64,000 nucleotides of DNA from Streptomyces exfoliatus (GCF_000725545.1 NZ_JNZP01000001.1:372001-436000), one strand, 5' to 3'; positions 1-10,779 are shown, counted from the stretch's first letter. Program-made: numbers and translations. Notes: generated from the sequence alone by a model not told the origin.

Positions 1-578
1 TCGTCGACCCCAGCCCCAACGCGCTCTTCGCGCTGGAGCGCCGGGCCGCCGAGGCCGGCGTCGCCGACCTGGTGACCGGTGTCCAGGGCGACATCAGCGG
101 CCTCTTCGACGTGGCCGGGCGAGAGGGATACGACGCCGTGCTCTGCCACGGGGTCCTGGAGTACGTCGACGACCCCGCCGAGGGCGTGCGCAACGCGGTC
201 GCCGCGCTCCGGCCCGGCGGCAGCCTCAGCCTGCTCGCCGCCGGACTCGGCGGCGCCGTCCTCGCCCGCGCGCTCGCCGGGCACTTCACCGAGGCCCGGC
301 ACGCGCTCTCCGACCCGGCGGGCCGCTGGGGCGCGGGCGACCCGGTGCCCCGGCGCTTCACCGCCGAGCAGCTCGGCGAACTGGCCGAAGCGGCCGGAAT
401 CGACATCGGCGCCGTACACGGCGTCCGGGTCTTCGCCGACCTCGTCCCCGGCGTCCTCGTCGACACCGAGCCCGGTGCGGCGGAGGCCCTGCTCAAGCTG
501 GAGGCGGCGGCGGCCGAGCTGCCCGCCTTCCACGCGATCGCCACGCAGCTGCACGTCCTGGGCGAGAAGCGGGCCTGA
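1..578 (+). CDS. SAM-dependent methyltransferase, CmoM/SmtA-like (5'-truncated by window edge)
   Basis: The reading frame is open from base 3 and its true start lies outside the window; 191 residues are visible. The fragment has the second half of a class I Rossmann methyltransferase: the YDAVLCHGVLEYVDDP strand and LRPGG turn, then a C-terminal part with GVRVFADL and ALLKLEAAAAELPAF. That tail resembles the GVRVFHDY...ALLELE ending of E. coli CmoM (SmtA), which methylates the cmo5U34 wobble uridine of tRNA. Methyltransferase activity is well supported; the tRNA substrate is an inference from the C-terminus, because the SAM-binding glycine loop is missing from the window. The downstream gap of 271 bp suggests it ends its transcription unit. 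Confidence 0.8.
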   Translation, partial: VDPSPNALFALERRAAEAGVADLVTGVQGDISGLFDVAGREGYDAVLCHGVLEYVDDPAEGVRNAVAALRPGGSLSLLAAGLGGAVLARALAGHFTEARHALSDPAGRWGAGDPVPRRFTAEQLGELAEAAGIDIGAVHGVRVFADLVPGVLVDTEPGAAEALLKLEAAAAELPAFHAIATQLHVLGEKRA

Positions 579-771
579 GCTGGAGCCCACCCGTTCGACG
601 GTGCGGGTCGCGGCGCTCGATGGAGTACGCCACAGCCCGCCCCGTATCGGGCTTCGCCCCGTATGATCGGGGGACAGCATCCGGCATGACGGAGGAGGGG
701 CTGGGGAATCAACGCCTCAGCAACCGATCCGCATGGCGGCCCGGATTGGCTAATCGGCATTGAGGGCGGGT

Positions 772-799
772 TTCACGGGGGCGAATCCCTGCCTATCCT
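772..799 (+). promoter_or_regulatory. Candidate promoter of the DUF3040 gene
   Basis: TTCACG (772-777) and TATCCT (794-799) are 16 bp apart and lie about 50 bp before the GTG at 850, in a 271-bp gap (579-849). The gap also holds another -10-like TATGAT at 662-667 and a 25-codon ATG frame at 685-762, for which I see no further support. Prediction by eye only. Confidence 0.4.
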
Positions 800-849
800 G
801 AAAGGGCCGCAAACCGGTCGCCCCCGCGACCGACGACTAGGAGGACTCC

Positions 850-1257
850 GTGCCGCTCTCGGAGCACGAGCAGCGAATGCTCGAGCAGATGGAGCGAGCG
901 CTGTACGCCGAAGATCCCAAGTTCGCGACAGCGCTCGAGGGAAGCGGACTGCGTACGTACACCCGGCGACGGGTCTACCAGGCAGTCGCCGGCTTCCTGG
1001 TGGGTATCGCGCTCCTCATGGCCGGAATGGTCGCACAGCAGATCTGGATCAGCGTGGTGGGATTCCTCGTCATGCTGGGCTGCGCGGTCCTGGCCGTCAC
1101 CGGGTGGCGCAAGGCGCCGAAACCGGGTGAGCAGCAGGCCGGGGGTGGGACGGCGGCAGGTGGCCGTCAGACCCGGCAGCAGCGACGCTCCATGATGAAC
1201 CGAATGGAAGAGCGGTGGCAGCGCCGCCGCGACGAGCAGCAGGGCGGCGGCCACTGA
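850..1257 (+). CDS. DUF3040 family small membrane protein
   Basis: 135 residues. The GTG start at 850 follows AGGAGG at 840-845. The N-terminus PLSEHEQRMLEQMERALYAEDPKFA is the DUF3040 signature of actinobacteria: a short acidic amphipathic helix followed by two transmembrane helices (about 44-62 and 66-84). The tail is basic and Gln/Arg-rich and ends MEERWQRRRDEQQGGGH. The family has no assigned biochemical role but recurs beside dcw clusters. The gene is monocistronic: it has its own promoter, and strong hairpins follow before the convergent transglutaminase gene. Confidence 0.9.
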   Translation: MPLSEHEQRMLEQMERALYAEDPKFATALEGSGLRTYTRRRVYQAVAGFLVGIALLMAGMVAQQIWISVVGFLVMLGCAVLAVTGWRKAPKPGEQQAGGGTAAGGRQTRQQRRSMMNRMEERWQRRRDEQQGGGH

Positions 1258-1290
1258 CGGGCCCCGAGCGGTAGCCCCGCACCCGCACAT

Positions 1291-1339
1291 GACCGAGCCC
1301 CGCAGGCCGCGCCACTCGCGCGACCGGCGGGGCTCGGTC
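1291..1339 (+). terminator. Hairpin terminator after the DUF3040 gene
   Basis: Perfect 13-bp arms GACCGAGCCCCGC (1291-1303) and GCGGGGCTCGGTC (1327-1339), with a 23-nt loop, 33 bp after the stop codon. There is no U-tract, as is usual in this GC range. Confidence 0.7.
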
Positions 1340-1374
1340 GTACCCGCACACACTCACGGCCCGCGCCCTGCCCG

Positions 1375-1406
1375 TCCGTGGATGCCGGGGCCCCGGCATC
1401 CACGGA
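1375..1406 (-). terminator. Perfect 32-bp palindrome between convergent genes
   Basis: Two 16-base arms, TCCGTGGATGCCGGGG and its exact complement, meet with no spacer. The palindrome begins 4 bp beyond the stop codon of the leftward transglutaminase gene, so it most likely ends that operon and also blocks readthrough from the right-facing gene. Confidence 0.7.
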
Positions 1407-1410
1407 GAGG

Positions 1411-3840
1411 TCAGTTCGGGTTGTGGGTGGGGCGGCGGAACAGGGCAGCCGCCCGGGTCGACAGGGCGTGGCGGCGTACCGACCAGGCCGTCGACACCTC
1501 AGACCAGCGGGTCGACGCGGCCCAGCGCAGGCGGGCCGCCGAGCGCGGGGCCAGCGTCGCGCGCAGGCGGGTGCGGCGGTCGGAGGTCGCGTGGAAGCCC
1601 GCCCTGATGCGGGCGGCGTCGTCCGCCAGGCCGGTGGCCGGGCGCGAGTGAGGCGCGTACAGCACCTCCTCGACCGCCCGCGCCACCCGGTGCACCGCGC
1701 CCGCGGCCTCGTCCGGCAGCTCGCCCAGGCGGACGATCCGGGCCGCCGTCTTCCGCGGGGTCCGCGACTCGTCAGGCTCGACCCCGTAGTCCCAGGCCGT
1801 GTCGTTGATCTCCTGCCAGGCGGCGAGTGTCCGTGCCGCCGTCTCCTCGGGGCCGCGCGCCCCGTCCGAGCCGAGCCGCCGGGCCCGTACCCGGGTCCGC
1901 CAGAGCAGCGGGAGGAGGGGGAGCGAGAGCAGGAGCAGGGCCGCCAGGGTCACCAGAACCACCATCAGGGGGTTCGTGCCGGAGCCGTCCGACGACACAT
2001 CGCCCACAGCCGCGTCCGGACCGCAGTCACCGAGCCTCCGCATCTGCGGGGTGCAGCTCTCCGAGGCGCTCGGCGCGGCGGAGGGCAGCGCCGAGGCGCT
2101 CTGTTGGGGCTGCGCGGGACCGGTGGCCGCACCCGAGGGCGTGTCCGCCCGGGTGTACTCGGGGGTGGAGCCCCGCGAAGGAGTCGGCTCGAACCGCGTC
2201 CACCCGGCCCCCTCGAAGTACAGCTCGGGCCAGGCGTGCGCGTCCCGGATGCCGACCGACAGGGAGCCGTCGGACTGCGCCGTACCCGGCATGAAGCCCA
2301 CGGCGACCCGGGCCGGGATGCCGAGGGTGCGGGCCATCGCCGCCATGGTGAAGGAGAAGTGGACGCAGAAGCCCTCCTTGTCCTTCAGGAAGCGGGAGAT
2401 CGCCTGCACTCCGGTGCCGGACACCACGTCGACGTCGTAGCGGAAGCCGCCGTCCCGGGCGAACCAGTCCTGGAGCTTCACCGCCTGCTCGTAGTCGCTC
2501 GTCGCGCCCTGGGTGATCCGCAGCGCGGTGGCCCTCACATCGGCCGGGAGCGATGCGGGGACCTTGGTGTACTCGCGGCGCAGCTTCTCCGGGGCGGGGC
2601 CGGCCGCGGCCAGCTCCTTGGCCGTGGGCCGTACGTCCAGGCTGGCGACCTGGTAGCGGGCGCCGCGGGTGGTCTGCTTGTCGTCGCCGACGAGCATCCG
2701 GCCGGCCGGTTCGTACCGCCAGCGCCCGCCGATGTCGACGCGGCCGGCCGGGTACGGCATCGGCAGCCACTTCTGCTCGTAGTTCTCGGAGGCGACGAAG
2801 TTGCTGGTCACCTCGGTGACCGCGACCTCCTGCGAGAGTCCCTCGGGCCAGGGCAGCTGCTTGGGCACGTCCTCGATCGGGCGGACGGAGGACTTCCACG
2901 AGGTGCCGTCGAACTGGTCGAGCGACACGAGCCGCAGATACATGCCGGAGGTGTCGCGGGCGTTGGTCCGGTAGCGCAGGACCTCGCGGTCCTCCGGCTG
3001 GCGCAGGTTCTCCTGGAGGGAGACCAGCGGGTTCACGGCCGAGATCGTGCCGCCCTTGCCCGCGCCCCCCGTGCCCTCGCCGTCACCGCCGCCGCCCAGC
3101 AGTCCGCCGGTGAAGCCGGGCAGTGCGAGCGGTACCACCAGGGCGACGCCCATGGCCACGGCGCCGATCCGGCGGCCCGTGCGGGCCGGGGCGAAGGCGT
3201 TGCCGCCGCTCCCGGTGGCCGAGCCGCCGCGGCCGGGACGCTGGGCGCCGCCGAAGACCCGCCCCCACTGGGAGAGCCGGTCGCGGCTCTCCGCCAGGAG
3301 CAGCAGCAGATAGCCGGAGGCGGCGAGGAGGAACCAGAGCCAGCCCGCCCCGCCGCCGGAGAGTCCGGCCGCCACCGAGTACAGGGCGAGCAGCGGAAGG
3401 CCGGCCGGGGCGGCCTTGCGGAAGGTGACCGCGAGGGTGTCGACCAGGAGACCGATCGCGACCACACCGCCGACCAGCATGAGCCGGATGCCCTCGGTGT
3501 CCGGCGCGGGGACCGCGTACTGGCCGACGTCCGAGGCGCCGGCCTTGAACAGGTCGATGGCGTGGCCGATGGCCTGCGGCCCGGGGAGGAACCAGAGGAC
3601 GGCCTGCTCCCGGGCGAAGATCGCGGTCAGCGCGACCAGCGTGACGGCGATCTGGGCGAGCAGGGTCAACGGCCGGGCGAGCGGTGCCCGCCGGGCCAGC
3701 GTGCCCACGCCGCTCACCAGGGCGAGGACGAAGGCCGCCGTGAAGATCCAGTTCGCCGGCTTCACCAGGGGGAGCATCGCTCCGGCCGCCATCAGGGTGG
3801 CGCCCCAGGCGGCCAGGGTCAGCCGTGCGCGCCCGCTCAT
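1411..3840 (-). CDS. TgpA-type membrane transglutaminase-like protein
   Basis: 809 residues. The ATG at 3840 overlaps the stop of the DUF58 gene (ATGA) and has GGAGG 6 nt upstream; a further ATG at 3846 has no room for a ribosome site. The N-terminal third holds about six membrane helices (DUF3488/TgpA-N type). An extracellular transglutaminase core follows, with GFCVHFSF (Cys near 492), DAHAWPEL (His near 535) and RFEPTPS, where Glu near 551 occupies the place of the usual catalytic Asp (DPT). Another helix and a DUF4129-like cytoplasmic tail end the protein. Members of this family always travel with MoxR and DUF58 genes, as here. The physiological substrate is unknown. Confidence 0.92.
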   Translation of the reverse strand: MSGRARLTLAAWGATLMAAGAMLPLVKPANWIFTAAFVLALVSGVGTLARRAPLARPLTLLAQIAVTLVALTAIFAREQAVLWFLPGPQAIGHAIDLFKAGASDVGQYAVPAPDTEGIRLMLVGGVVAIGLLVDTLAVTFRKAAPAGLPLLALYSVAAGLSGGGAGWLWFLLAASGYLLLLLAESRDRLSQWGRVFGGAQRPGRGGSATGSGGNAFAPARTGRRIGAVAMGVALVVPLALPGFTGGLLGGGGDGEGTGGAGKGGTISAVNPLVSLQENLRQPEDREVLRYRTNARDTSGMYLRLVSLDQFDGTSWKSSVRPIEDVPKQLPWPEGLSQEVAVTEVTSNFVASENYEQKWLPMPYPAGRVDIGGRWRYEPAGRMLVGDDKQTTRGARYQVASLDVRPTAKELAAAGPAPEKLRREYTKVPASLPADVRATALRITQGATSDYEQAVKLQDWFARDGGFRYDVDVVSGTGVQAISRFLKDKEGFCVHFSFTMAAMARTLGIPARVAVGFMPGTAQSDGSLSVGIRDAHAWPELYFEGAGWTRFEPTPSRGSTPEYTRADTPSGAATGPAQPQQSASALPSAAPSASESCTPQMRRLGDCGPDAAVGDVSSDGSGTNPLMVVLVTLAALLLLSLPLLPLLWRTRVRARRLGSDGARGPEETAARTLAAWQEINDTAWDYGVEPDESRTPRKTAARIVRLGELPDEAAGAVHRVARAVEEVLYAPHSRPATGLADDAARIRAGFHATSDRRTRLRATLAPRSAARLRWAASTRWSEVSTAWSVRRHALSTRAAALFRRPTHNPN

Positions 3841-5185
3841 GACCATCCTCCGTAGGTGTCGGCCGCGGACTCCGCGCGGACTCCGGCCGCCTGCTGCCAC
3901 AGGTCGGCGAGCCGCGCCCCCGGCGGTACGGCCAGCGCCGTCCAGCCGGCCTCGCGCAGCTGCTGCACCCGGTGATCGACGGCGCCGGCGACCGGGCCGC
4001 CGGTCACCCAGGTCCCGGAGTCCAGGACGAAGGCGACGGCCGCGCCGGCGCGGCCGCGCATCCGGGCGGTGAGGGCCGCCTGCTCCTCGTCGAGGTCGCC
4101 GACGAAGGCGACGAGCAGCCCTTCGTCGCCGCCGCGCAGCACGTCGGAGGCGCGGGAGAGACCGCCGCCCTCGGAGTGGTCGACCACCGCGAGGGTGTCC
4201 ATCATCAGACCCGCCGACTCGGCCGAGTCCTGGGCCGAGCCGGCGAAGCCCTCGGCGCCCTCGCCGGGCACCACGCTGCCGGTGTCGGTGACCAGCCGGA
4301 CGGCGTAGCCGCGCTCCAGCATGTGGACCAGGGCGGAGGCGGCGCCGGAGACCGCCCACTCGAACGCGGAGTCCGGCCCCGAGCCCTGGTAGGCGACCCG
4401 GCGGGTGTCGAGGAGAACCGTGCAGCGGGCCCGCTGCGGCTGCTCCTCGCGGCGGACCATCAGTTCGCCGTACCGGGCGGTGGAGCGCCAGTGCACCCGG
4501 CGCAGGTCGTCGCCGTGGCGGTAGGCGCGCGGGATGATGTCGTCGTCGCCGGCGAGGGCGAGCGAGCGCTGCTGCCCGTCGCCGTACCCCGAGGCCTCGC
4601 CGAAGAGCTTCACCGGCGGAAGGACCTCGGTCCTCGGTACGACGGTGAGGGTGTCGTACGCGCTGAAGGAGCGGGTCAGCTCGCACATCCCGAAGGGGTC
4701 GTTGAGCCGGAGCTGGAGCGGGCCGAGCGGGAAGCGTCCGCGCAGGTCGGAGCGGACCCGGTAGGACACCTCGCGCCGCCCGCCCGCCTCGACCCGGTCG
4801 AGGACGAAGCGGGGCCGGGGCCCGAGCATGTACGGCACGTGGTCCTGGAGCATGAGCAGCCCGGTGGGCAGCTTGGAGACGTTCTCCATCCGCAGCTGGA
4901 CCCGGGCCTCGGTGCCCGCCTCCACCCGCTGGGGGGTGAGCCGGCGGGAGGCCGCGACCCGGTAGCGGGTGCGGTGCAGCACGAGGACGCAGATCAGCGG
5001 CAGCGTGGCGAGCAGCAGCCCGACGCGCAGCAGGTCGGCCTGGCCGAGGACGTACGCGCAGACGGCGGCGGCCACCCCCGCGGCGAGGAAGGAACGGCCA
5101 CGGGTGGTGAGACCGCCGAAGGCGGCCCGCAGACCGCCCCGGTCGTCGTCGCCCCGCTGCCCGTCCGGAACGGCAGCGGCACTCA

Positions 5186-5186
<1 letters not shown>
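3837..5186 (-). CDS. DUF58 (von Willebrand A-like) protein
   Basis: 449 residues from the ATG at 5186; a GTG one codon earlier (5189) is equally possible. Two N-terminal membrane helices (about 25-60) precede a beta-rich region and the DUF58 core with RAYRHGDDLRRVHWRSTARYGELMVR, typical of the family. The C-terminal half resembles a vWA fold (CTVLLDTRR), which in related proteins binds a metal ion. It is the middle gene of the moxR-DUF58-transglutaminase operon and overlaps both neighbours by a few bases, implying translational coupling. These operons are thought to act in chaperone-like assembly at the membrane; the client here is unknown. Confidence 0.93.
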
Positions 5187-6205
<1,019 letters not shown>

Positions 6206-6349
6206 CCGGCCCTCCTCGGCCTTCCGGAACACGGACACCTGCCCCCGGTGGAATGTTCGGGGGGTGTCACCCGAGCATTCTTGTTCGCATCGCCGGGTCG
6301 TGTCACTTGCCCGTGGACAAGTGCGAGGGAAATGCCGGGCTTTGGACGG

Positions 6350-6943
6350 TTACGCCTGGTCGGCGGGACCGTCCGCCGACTCGGTCGACGGGTCGATCTC
6401 GCGCAGCAGGCCCGTCGTCACGTCGAAGACGAAGCCCCGGACGTCGTCCGAGTGCAGCAGGAAGGGGGAGGTCCGCACCCGCTGCATCGACTGCCGGACG
6501 TCCTGGTCCACGTCGCGGAAGGACTCGACCGCCCAGGCCGGCCGCTGGCCGACCTCCATCTCCAGCTCGTGCCGGAACTCCTCGGTGAGGGACTCCAGGC
6601 CGCAGCCTGTGTGGTGGATCAGCACCACGCTGCGGGTGCCGAGGGCCCGCTGGCTGATGGTCAGAGACCGGATCACGTCGTCGGTGACCACGCCGCCCGC
6701 GTTGCGGATGGTGTGGCAGTCGCCGAGTTCGAGGCCGAGGGCCGCGTGGAGGTCGAGACGGGCGTCCATGCAGGCGACGACGGCGACGCCCAGGACGGGC
6801 CGCGCGTCCATGCCGGGGTCGGTGAAATCGGCGGCATAGCGTGCGTTCGCCTCGACGAGACGGTCGGTGACCGTGCTGCTGGTGCGCACGGCGTCGGCAG
6901 AGGAGTGCGTAGAGGTCGACATGAAACCGACGTTAATGGTCAC
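6350..6943 (-). CDS. Beta-class carbonic anhydrase
   Basis: 197 residues from the GTG at 6943, which has GGAGG 4 nt upstream; an in-frame ATG at 6922 would give 190 residues but has no ribosome site. The protein should interconvert CO2 and bicarbonate in the cytoplasm. Zinc ligands are visible in VACMDARLD (Cys, with the Asp-Arg pair) and LIHHTGCGL (His and Cys). The layout matches the short Rv1284-like beta enzymes of actinobacteria. It is divergent from rsmH and separated from it by about 300 bp holding the dcw promoter. The MoxR gene lies 144 bp downstream on the same strand. Confidence 0.93.
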   Translation of the reverse strand: MTINVGFMSTSTHSSADAVRTSSTVTDRLVEANARYAADFTDPGMDARPVLGVAVVACMDARLDLHAALGLELGDCHTIRNAGGVVTDDVIRSLTISQRALGTRSVVLIHHTGCGLESLTEEFRHELEMEVGQRPAWAVESFRDVDQDVRQSMQRVRTSPFLLHSDDVRGFVFDVTTGLLREIDPSTESADGPADQA

Positions 6944-7098
6944 AGGCCCTCCAGGCCTGCTGTGAGAGGGGACAAAGAACGCCATTGTGGCTTGTTGTGA
7001 GCTAAGCCACAGCCGTCGGCCGCCCGGGCCCCGAACGGGTGAGCCGTCCGGAATGTCCGGGCGGCTCCCCGGCGCCGTGCGACGCGCCAGCCGGTTGA

Positions 7099-7126
7099 TT
7101 GACCGGCGGGTCCCGTGGACTAAAGT
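7099..7126 (+). promoter_or_regulatory. Candidate promoter of the dcw cluster
   Basis: TTGACC (7099-7104) and TAAAGT (7121-7126) with a 16-bp spacer, about 120 bp before rsmH. The 305-bp gap 6944-7248 has no other convincing gene and in particular no mraZ. Prediction only. Confidence 0.5.
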
Positions 7127-7248
7127 GACGCGAAGTTCACGGAGACAACGAGCGATTTCCGCGGTTTCTCCCCCGTGTGTGCGGCGGTACCTACGGCTCG
7201 GCCTCCTCCCGCTCGCCCGTACCTCCGCGCCGGATCTGAGAGGGCGCA

Positions 7249-8205
7249 TTGAGCAACGACCGTCACGTCCCGGTCATGCTCCAGCGGTGCCTGGACATGT
7301 TGGCCCCCGCCCTGGAGCGCCCCGGCGCGGTCGTCGTCGACTGCACCCTGGGCCTCGGCGGACACAGCGAGGCGCTCCTGAAGCGGTTCCCCGAGGCGCG
7401 GCTCGTAGCCCTCGACCGCGACAAGGAGGCCCTGCGGCTCTCCGGCGAGCGGCTCGCCCCTTACGGGGAGCGCGCCACCCTCGTCCACGCCGTGTACGAC
7501 GAGCTGCCCGAGGTCCTCGACCGGCTCGGCATCCCCACGGTCGACGGCGTCCTCTTCGACCTCGGCGTCTCCTCCATGCAGCTGGACGAGGCCGACCGCG
7601 GCTTCGCCTACGCCCAGGACGCCCCGCTCGACATGCGCATGGACCAGACGACCGGCATCAGCGCCGCCGAGGTCCTCAACACCTACCCGCCGGGCGAGCT
7701 GGTCCGCATCCTCCGCGCGTACGGCGAGGAGAAGCAGGCCAAGCGGATCGTCTCCGCGATCGTGCGCGAGCGCGAGAAGGAGCCGTTCAGCAACAGCGCC
7801 CGGCTCGTCGAGCTCATCCGCGACTCCCTGCCGCAGGCCGCCAAGCGCACCGGCGGCAACCCGGCCAAGCGCACCTTCCAGGCCCTGCGCATCGAGGTCA
7901 ACGGCGAGCTGAGCGTCCTGGAGCGGGCGATCCCGGCGGCCGTGAAGGCCCTCGGCGTCGGCGGCCGGATCGCCGTCCTCTCGTACCACTCCCTGGAGGA
8001 CCGGCTCGTCAAGCAGGTCTTCGCGGCCGGTGCGGCGAACACCGCCCCGCCCGGCCTGCCGGTCGTCCCGGAGAAGTACCAGCCCCGCCTGAAGCTGCTC
8101 ACCCGGGGCGCGGAGCTGCCCACCGAGGAAGAGGTCGCCGAGAACCGGCGCGCCGCCCCGGCCCGGCTCAGGGGCGCCGAGCGGATCCGGGAAGACGTCC
8201 TGTGA
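7249..8205 (+). CDS. rsmH: 16S rRNA (cytosine1402-N4)-methyltransferase RsmH (MraW)
   Basis: 318 residues. The start is an unusual TTG at 7249, with AGAGGG about 6 nt before it; the protein then begins [11 protein letters not shown], the normal N-terminus of the family, so later starts would truncate it. SAM-binding motif [14 protein letters not shown], then LDRDKEAL and [19 protein letters not shown], followed by the inserted helical domain and the [12 protein letters not shown] active-site motif. It methylates N4 of C1402 in 16S rRNA. First gene of the dcw operon; its stop overlaps the ftsL start by 4 bp (GTGA). Confidence 0.95.
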   Translation: MSNDRHVPVMLQRCLDMLAPALERPGAVVVDCTLGLGGHSEALLKRFPEARLVALDRDKEALRLSGERLAPYGERATLVHAVYDELPEVLDRLGIPTVDGVLFDLGVSSMQLDEADRGFAYAQDAPLDMRMDQTTGISAAEVLNTYPPGELVRILRAYGEEKQAKRIVSAIVREREKEPFSNSARLVELIRDSLPQAAKRTGGNPAKRTFQALRIEVNGELSVLERAIPAAVKALGVGGRIAVLSYHSLEDRLVKQVFAAGAANTAPPGLPVVPEKYQPRLKLLTRGAELPTEEEVAENRRAAPARLRGAERIREDVL

Positions 8206-8789
8206 GCACGGCGAAGGGGCCGCTCAAAGGGCGGGCCGCGCGGCTCGGACGGCTCATGCCGTCAGGGCCCAGCTCGGCCGCCCGCACCCCCTTCGTCCTG
8301 CTCGTCGTGGTGCTGCTCGGCGGCGGTCTGATCACCCTGCTGCTGCTGAACTCGGCCCTCAACCAGGGCTCCTTCCAGCTCAACGAGCTCAAGAACAAGA
8401 CCACCGAGCTCACCGACGAGGAGCAGGCGCTCCAGCGGGACGTCGACGACTACGCGGCCCCCGACGCCCTGGAGCGGCGGGCCCGCGAGCTCGGCATGGT
8501 TCCCGGCGGCAGCCCCGCGTTCCTGGGCCCCGACGGCAAGGTGCTCGGCGAGCCCTCGGTCGCGACGGCCCCGAAGCCGAGCCCGACACCGAGCGCCACG
8601 CCGAAGAGCGCGCCGCCGGCCCCGACGGGTTCCCAGGCGGCCTCCTCGAAGCCTCCGGTGGACCCCGGCACGGACCCGGCCGGCACCCTTCCCGCCGCCG
8701 ACGGGAGCCCCACCGGCGCGGACCCGGCACGGACAGGTCCCGCGACCGCGCCCGCAGAGACCCCCACCCCACCGACCTCCGGCAGGTGA
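8202..8789 (+). CDS. ftsL: Cell division protein FtsL-like
   Basis: 195 residues from the GTG at 8202, which overlaps the rsmH stop. Architecture is that of FtsL/FtsB-type divisome scaffolds: a short basic cytoplasmic tail, one transmembrane helix (about 32-54), then an extracellular heptad-rich coiled coil from [21 protein letters not shown] to [10 protein letters not shown] long Pro/Ala/Thr-rich low-complexity tail follows, which is not part of the core family. It is expected to pair with a DivIC/FtsB protein and FtsQ and to activate FtsWI. Identification rests on topology and position between rsmH and ftsI, since FtsL sequences are poorly conserved. Confidence 0.88.
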   Translation: MSTAKGPLKGRAARLGRLMPSGPSSAARTPFVLLVVVLLGGGLITLLLLNSALNQGSFQLNELKNKTTELTDEEQALQRDVDDYAAPDALERRARELGMVPGGSPAFLGPDGKVLGEPSVATAPKPSPTPSATPKSAPPAPTGSQAASSKPPVDPGTDPAGTLPAADGSPTGADPARTGPATAPAETPTPPTSGR

Positions 8790-8796
8790 CCGAGCA

Positions 8797-10779
8797 GTGC
8801 CCCCCAAGGAGCCCCCGCGCCGTCGCGTCCCCGGCCCCGCCAGGCCCGCACGCCCCCGGCCCGCCTCCGCCGGAGCCCGCCCGTCCCGTCCGGCACCGCG
8901 CCCGGCCGCGAAGCGGACCGCGCCCCGGCCGCCGGCCCGGCAGCCCCGCACCATCCGGCTCGGCAGCCCCCGGCCCCGGCTGCGCCTGATCTCGCTCGGA
9001 CTGACCCTCGTCATGCTGGCCTTCGTGGTGCGGCTGCTCCAGGTGCAGGCCGTCGACGCCAGCGCGTACGCGGCCAAGGCCGACAAGTACCGCTTCCAGG
9101 AGTACACGCTCTCCGCCGAGCGGGGCGAGATCACCGACCGCAACGGCATCGCTCTCGCCGCGAGCGTCGACGCGTACGACATCACCGCCGACCCCAAGCT
9201 CTTCACCCCCGAGGAGTCCAAGGTCCCCGACGCGCCCGAGCAGGCCGCCGCCCTCCTCGCCCCGCTCCTCGGCAAGGAGCCCGCGGAGCTCGCGAAGAAG
9301 CTCCGTACCCCCAAGTCCCGCTACACCCTGCTCGCCCGCAAGCAGACCCCGCAGGTCTGGAACCAGATCAGGGACCTCAGGCGGGTCTACGGGCAGAAGG
9401 CCCAGCGCTCCGCCGGCGGCAACGGCGTCAACCTCCTCGGCGGCATCCTCAGCGAGCCCAGCACCAAGCGCGTCTACCCGAACGGCGAACTGGCCGCCGG
9501 GATACTGGGCTACGTCAACGCCGAGGGCAAGGGCGCGGGCGGCGTGGAGTCCATGCTCGACCCGGAGCTCGCGGGCAAGGACGGCAAGATCCGCTTCACC
9601 CAGTCCGGCGGCCGCCAGGTGCCCACCGCGGGCTCCCAGGGCACCCCCGCCGTCCCGGGCTCCGACATCGAGCTCACCATCGACCGGGACATCCAGTGGG
9701 CCGCCCAGCAGGCCATCACCGAGCAGGTGAGGAAGTCCAAGGCCGACCGGGGCTACGTCATCGTGCAGGACACCAGGACCGGCGAGGTCCTCGCCATGGC
9801 CAACGCCCCCGGCTTCGACCCCAACGACCTCTCCGCCGCCAACGCCGCCTCCATGGGCAACGCGGCCCTCCAGGACGCCTACGAGCCCGGCTCCACCAGC
9901 AAGGTCATGTCCATGGCCGCCGTCCTGGAGGAGGGCAGGGCGACCCCCGACACCCATGTCACCGTCCCCAACCGGCTCCACCGCGGCGACCGGCTCTTCA
10001 AGGACGACGTCGACCACAAGACCTGGTACCTGACCCTCAACGGCGTTCTCGCCAAGTCCAGCAACATCGGCACCATCCTCGCCACCGGCCAGCTCGGCGC
10101 CACCCAGGCCGAGTCCAACCGGGTCCTCCACGGCTATCTGCGCAAGTTCGGCATCGGCAGCCCCAGTGGCCTGAACTACCCGGGCGAGACCTCCGGCATC
10201 CTCGCCAAGCCCCAGGACTGGTCGACCTCGCAGCAGTACACGATCCCCTTCGGCCAGGGCCTCTCCGTCAACGCCCTGCAGGCCGCCTCCGTGTACTCGA
10301 CCATCGCCAACGGAGGCGTACGCGTCGAACCGACCCTGGTCCGCGGCACCAAGGGGCCCGACGGGCGCTTCGCCCCCGCCCCCACGCCCAAGGAGACCCG
10401 CGTCGTCAGCGAGAAGACCGCCGACACCCTCGCCAGGATGCTGGAGTCCGTCGTCGACGACCGGGAGGGCACCGGCACCAGGGCGGCCATCCCCGGCTAC
10501 CGCGTCGCCGGCAAGACCGGTACCGCCAACCGCGTCGACCCCGAACTCGGCCGCTACAAGGGCTACACCGCCTCCTTCGCCGGGTTCGCCCCCGCCGACG
10601 AACCGCGGATCACCGTCTACTGCGCCATCCAGAACCCCACCAAGGGCAGCTACTTCGGCGGCCAGATCTGCGGCCCCATCTACAAGAAGGTCATGGAGTT
10701 CTCCCTCAAGACCCTCCACGTCGCCCCCACGGGCAGCGCCCCCGCCCGACTGCCGGTCTTCTCCGAACCCACCCCGTGA
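8797..10779 (+). CDS. ftsI: Septal peptidoglycan transpeptidase FtsI (class B PBP)
   Basis: 660 residues, GTG start, 7 bp after ftsL. A basic Pro/Arg-rich cytoplasmic extension of about 65 residues precedes a single membrane anchor (RLRLISLGLTLVMLAFVV). The PBP dimerisation region and transpeptidase domain follow. The active-site triplet motifs are all present: STSK (SxxK), SSN (SxN) and KTGTAN (KTG). The enzyme crosslinks septal peptidoglycan as partner of FtsW, encoded further along this cluster. The Pro/Arg-rich tail is typical of actinobacterial FtsI. There is no PASTA domain. Confidence 0.96.
   Translation: MPPKEPPRRRVPGPARPARPRPASAGARPSRPAPRPAAKRTAPRPPARQPRTIRLGSPRPRLRLISLGLTLVMLAFVVRLLQVQAVDASAYAAKADKYRFQEYTLSAERGEITDRNGIALAASVDAYDITADPKLFTPEESKVPDAPEQAAALLAPLLGKEPAELAKKLRTPKSRYTLLARKQTPQVWNQIRDLRRVYGQKAQRSAGGNGVNLLGGILSEPSTKRVYPNGELAAGILGYVNAEGKGAGGVESMLDPELAGKDGKIRFTQSGGRQVPTAGSQGTPAVPGSDIELTIDRDIQWAAQQAITEQVRKSKADRGYVIVQDTRTGEVLAMANAPGFDPNDLSAANAASMGNAALQDAYEPGSTSKVMSMAAVLEEGRATPDTHVTVPNRLHRGDRLFKDDVDHKTWYLTLNGVLAKSSNIGTILATGQLGATQAESNRVLHGYLRKFGIGSPSGLNYPGETSGILAKPQDWSTSQQYTIPFGQGLSVNALQAASVYSTIANGGVRVEPTLVRGTKGPDGRFAPAPTPKETRVVSEKTADTLARMLESVVDDREGTGTRAAIPGYRVAGKTGTANRVDPELGRYKGYTASFAGFAPADEPRITVYCAIQNPTKGSYFGGQICGPIYKKVMEFSLKTLHVAPTGSAPARLPVFSEPTP

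Noticed and set aside
685..762. 25-codon ATG frame and possible riboswitch in the gap before the DUF3040 gene
   Set aside because: The frame has no ribosome site or similarity I recognise. I compared the gap with remembered c-di-AMP, SAM-IV, cobalamin and c-di-GMP consensus features and found no convincing match.
1411..4686. 1091-codon minus-strand frame read as one giant protein
   Set aside because: The first part is antisense-type noise over the DUF58 gene, which has its own frame and start overlap. Only the part from 3840 down is the transglutaminase-like gene.
6944..7248. mraZ expected before rsmH
   Set aside because: No frame with MraZ features in the 305-bp gap on either strand.
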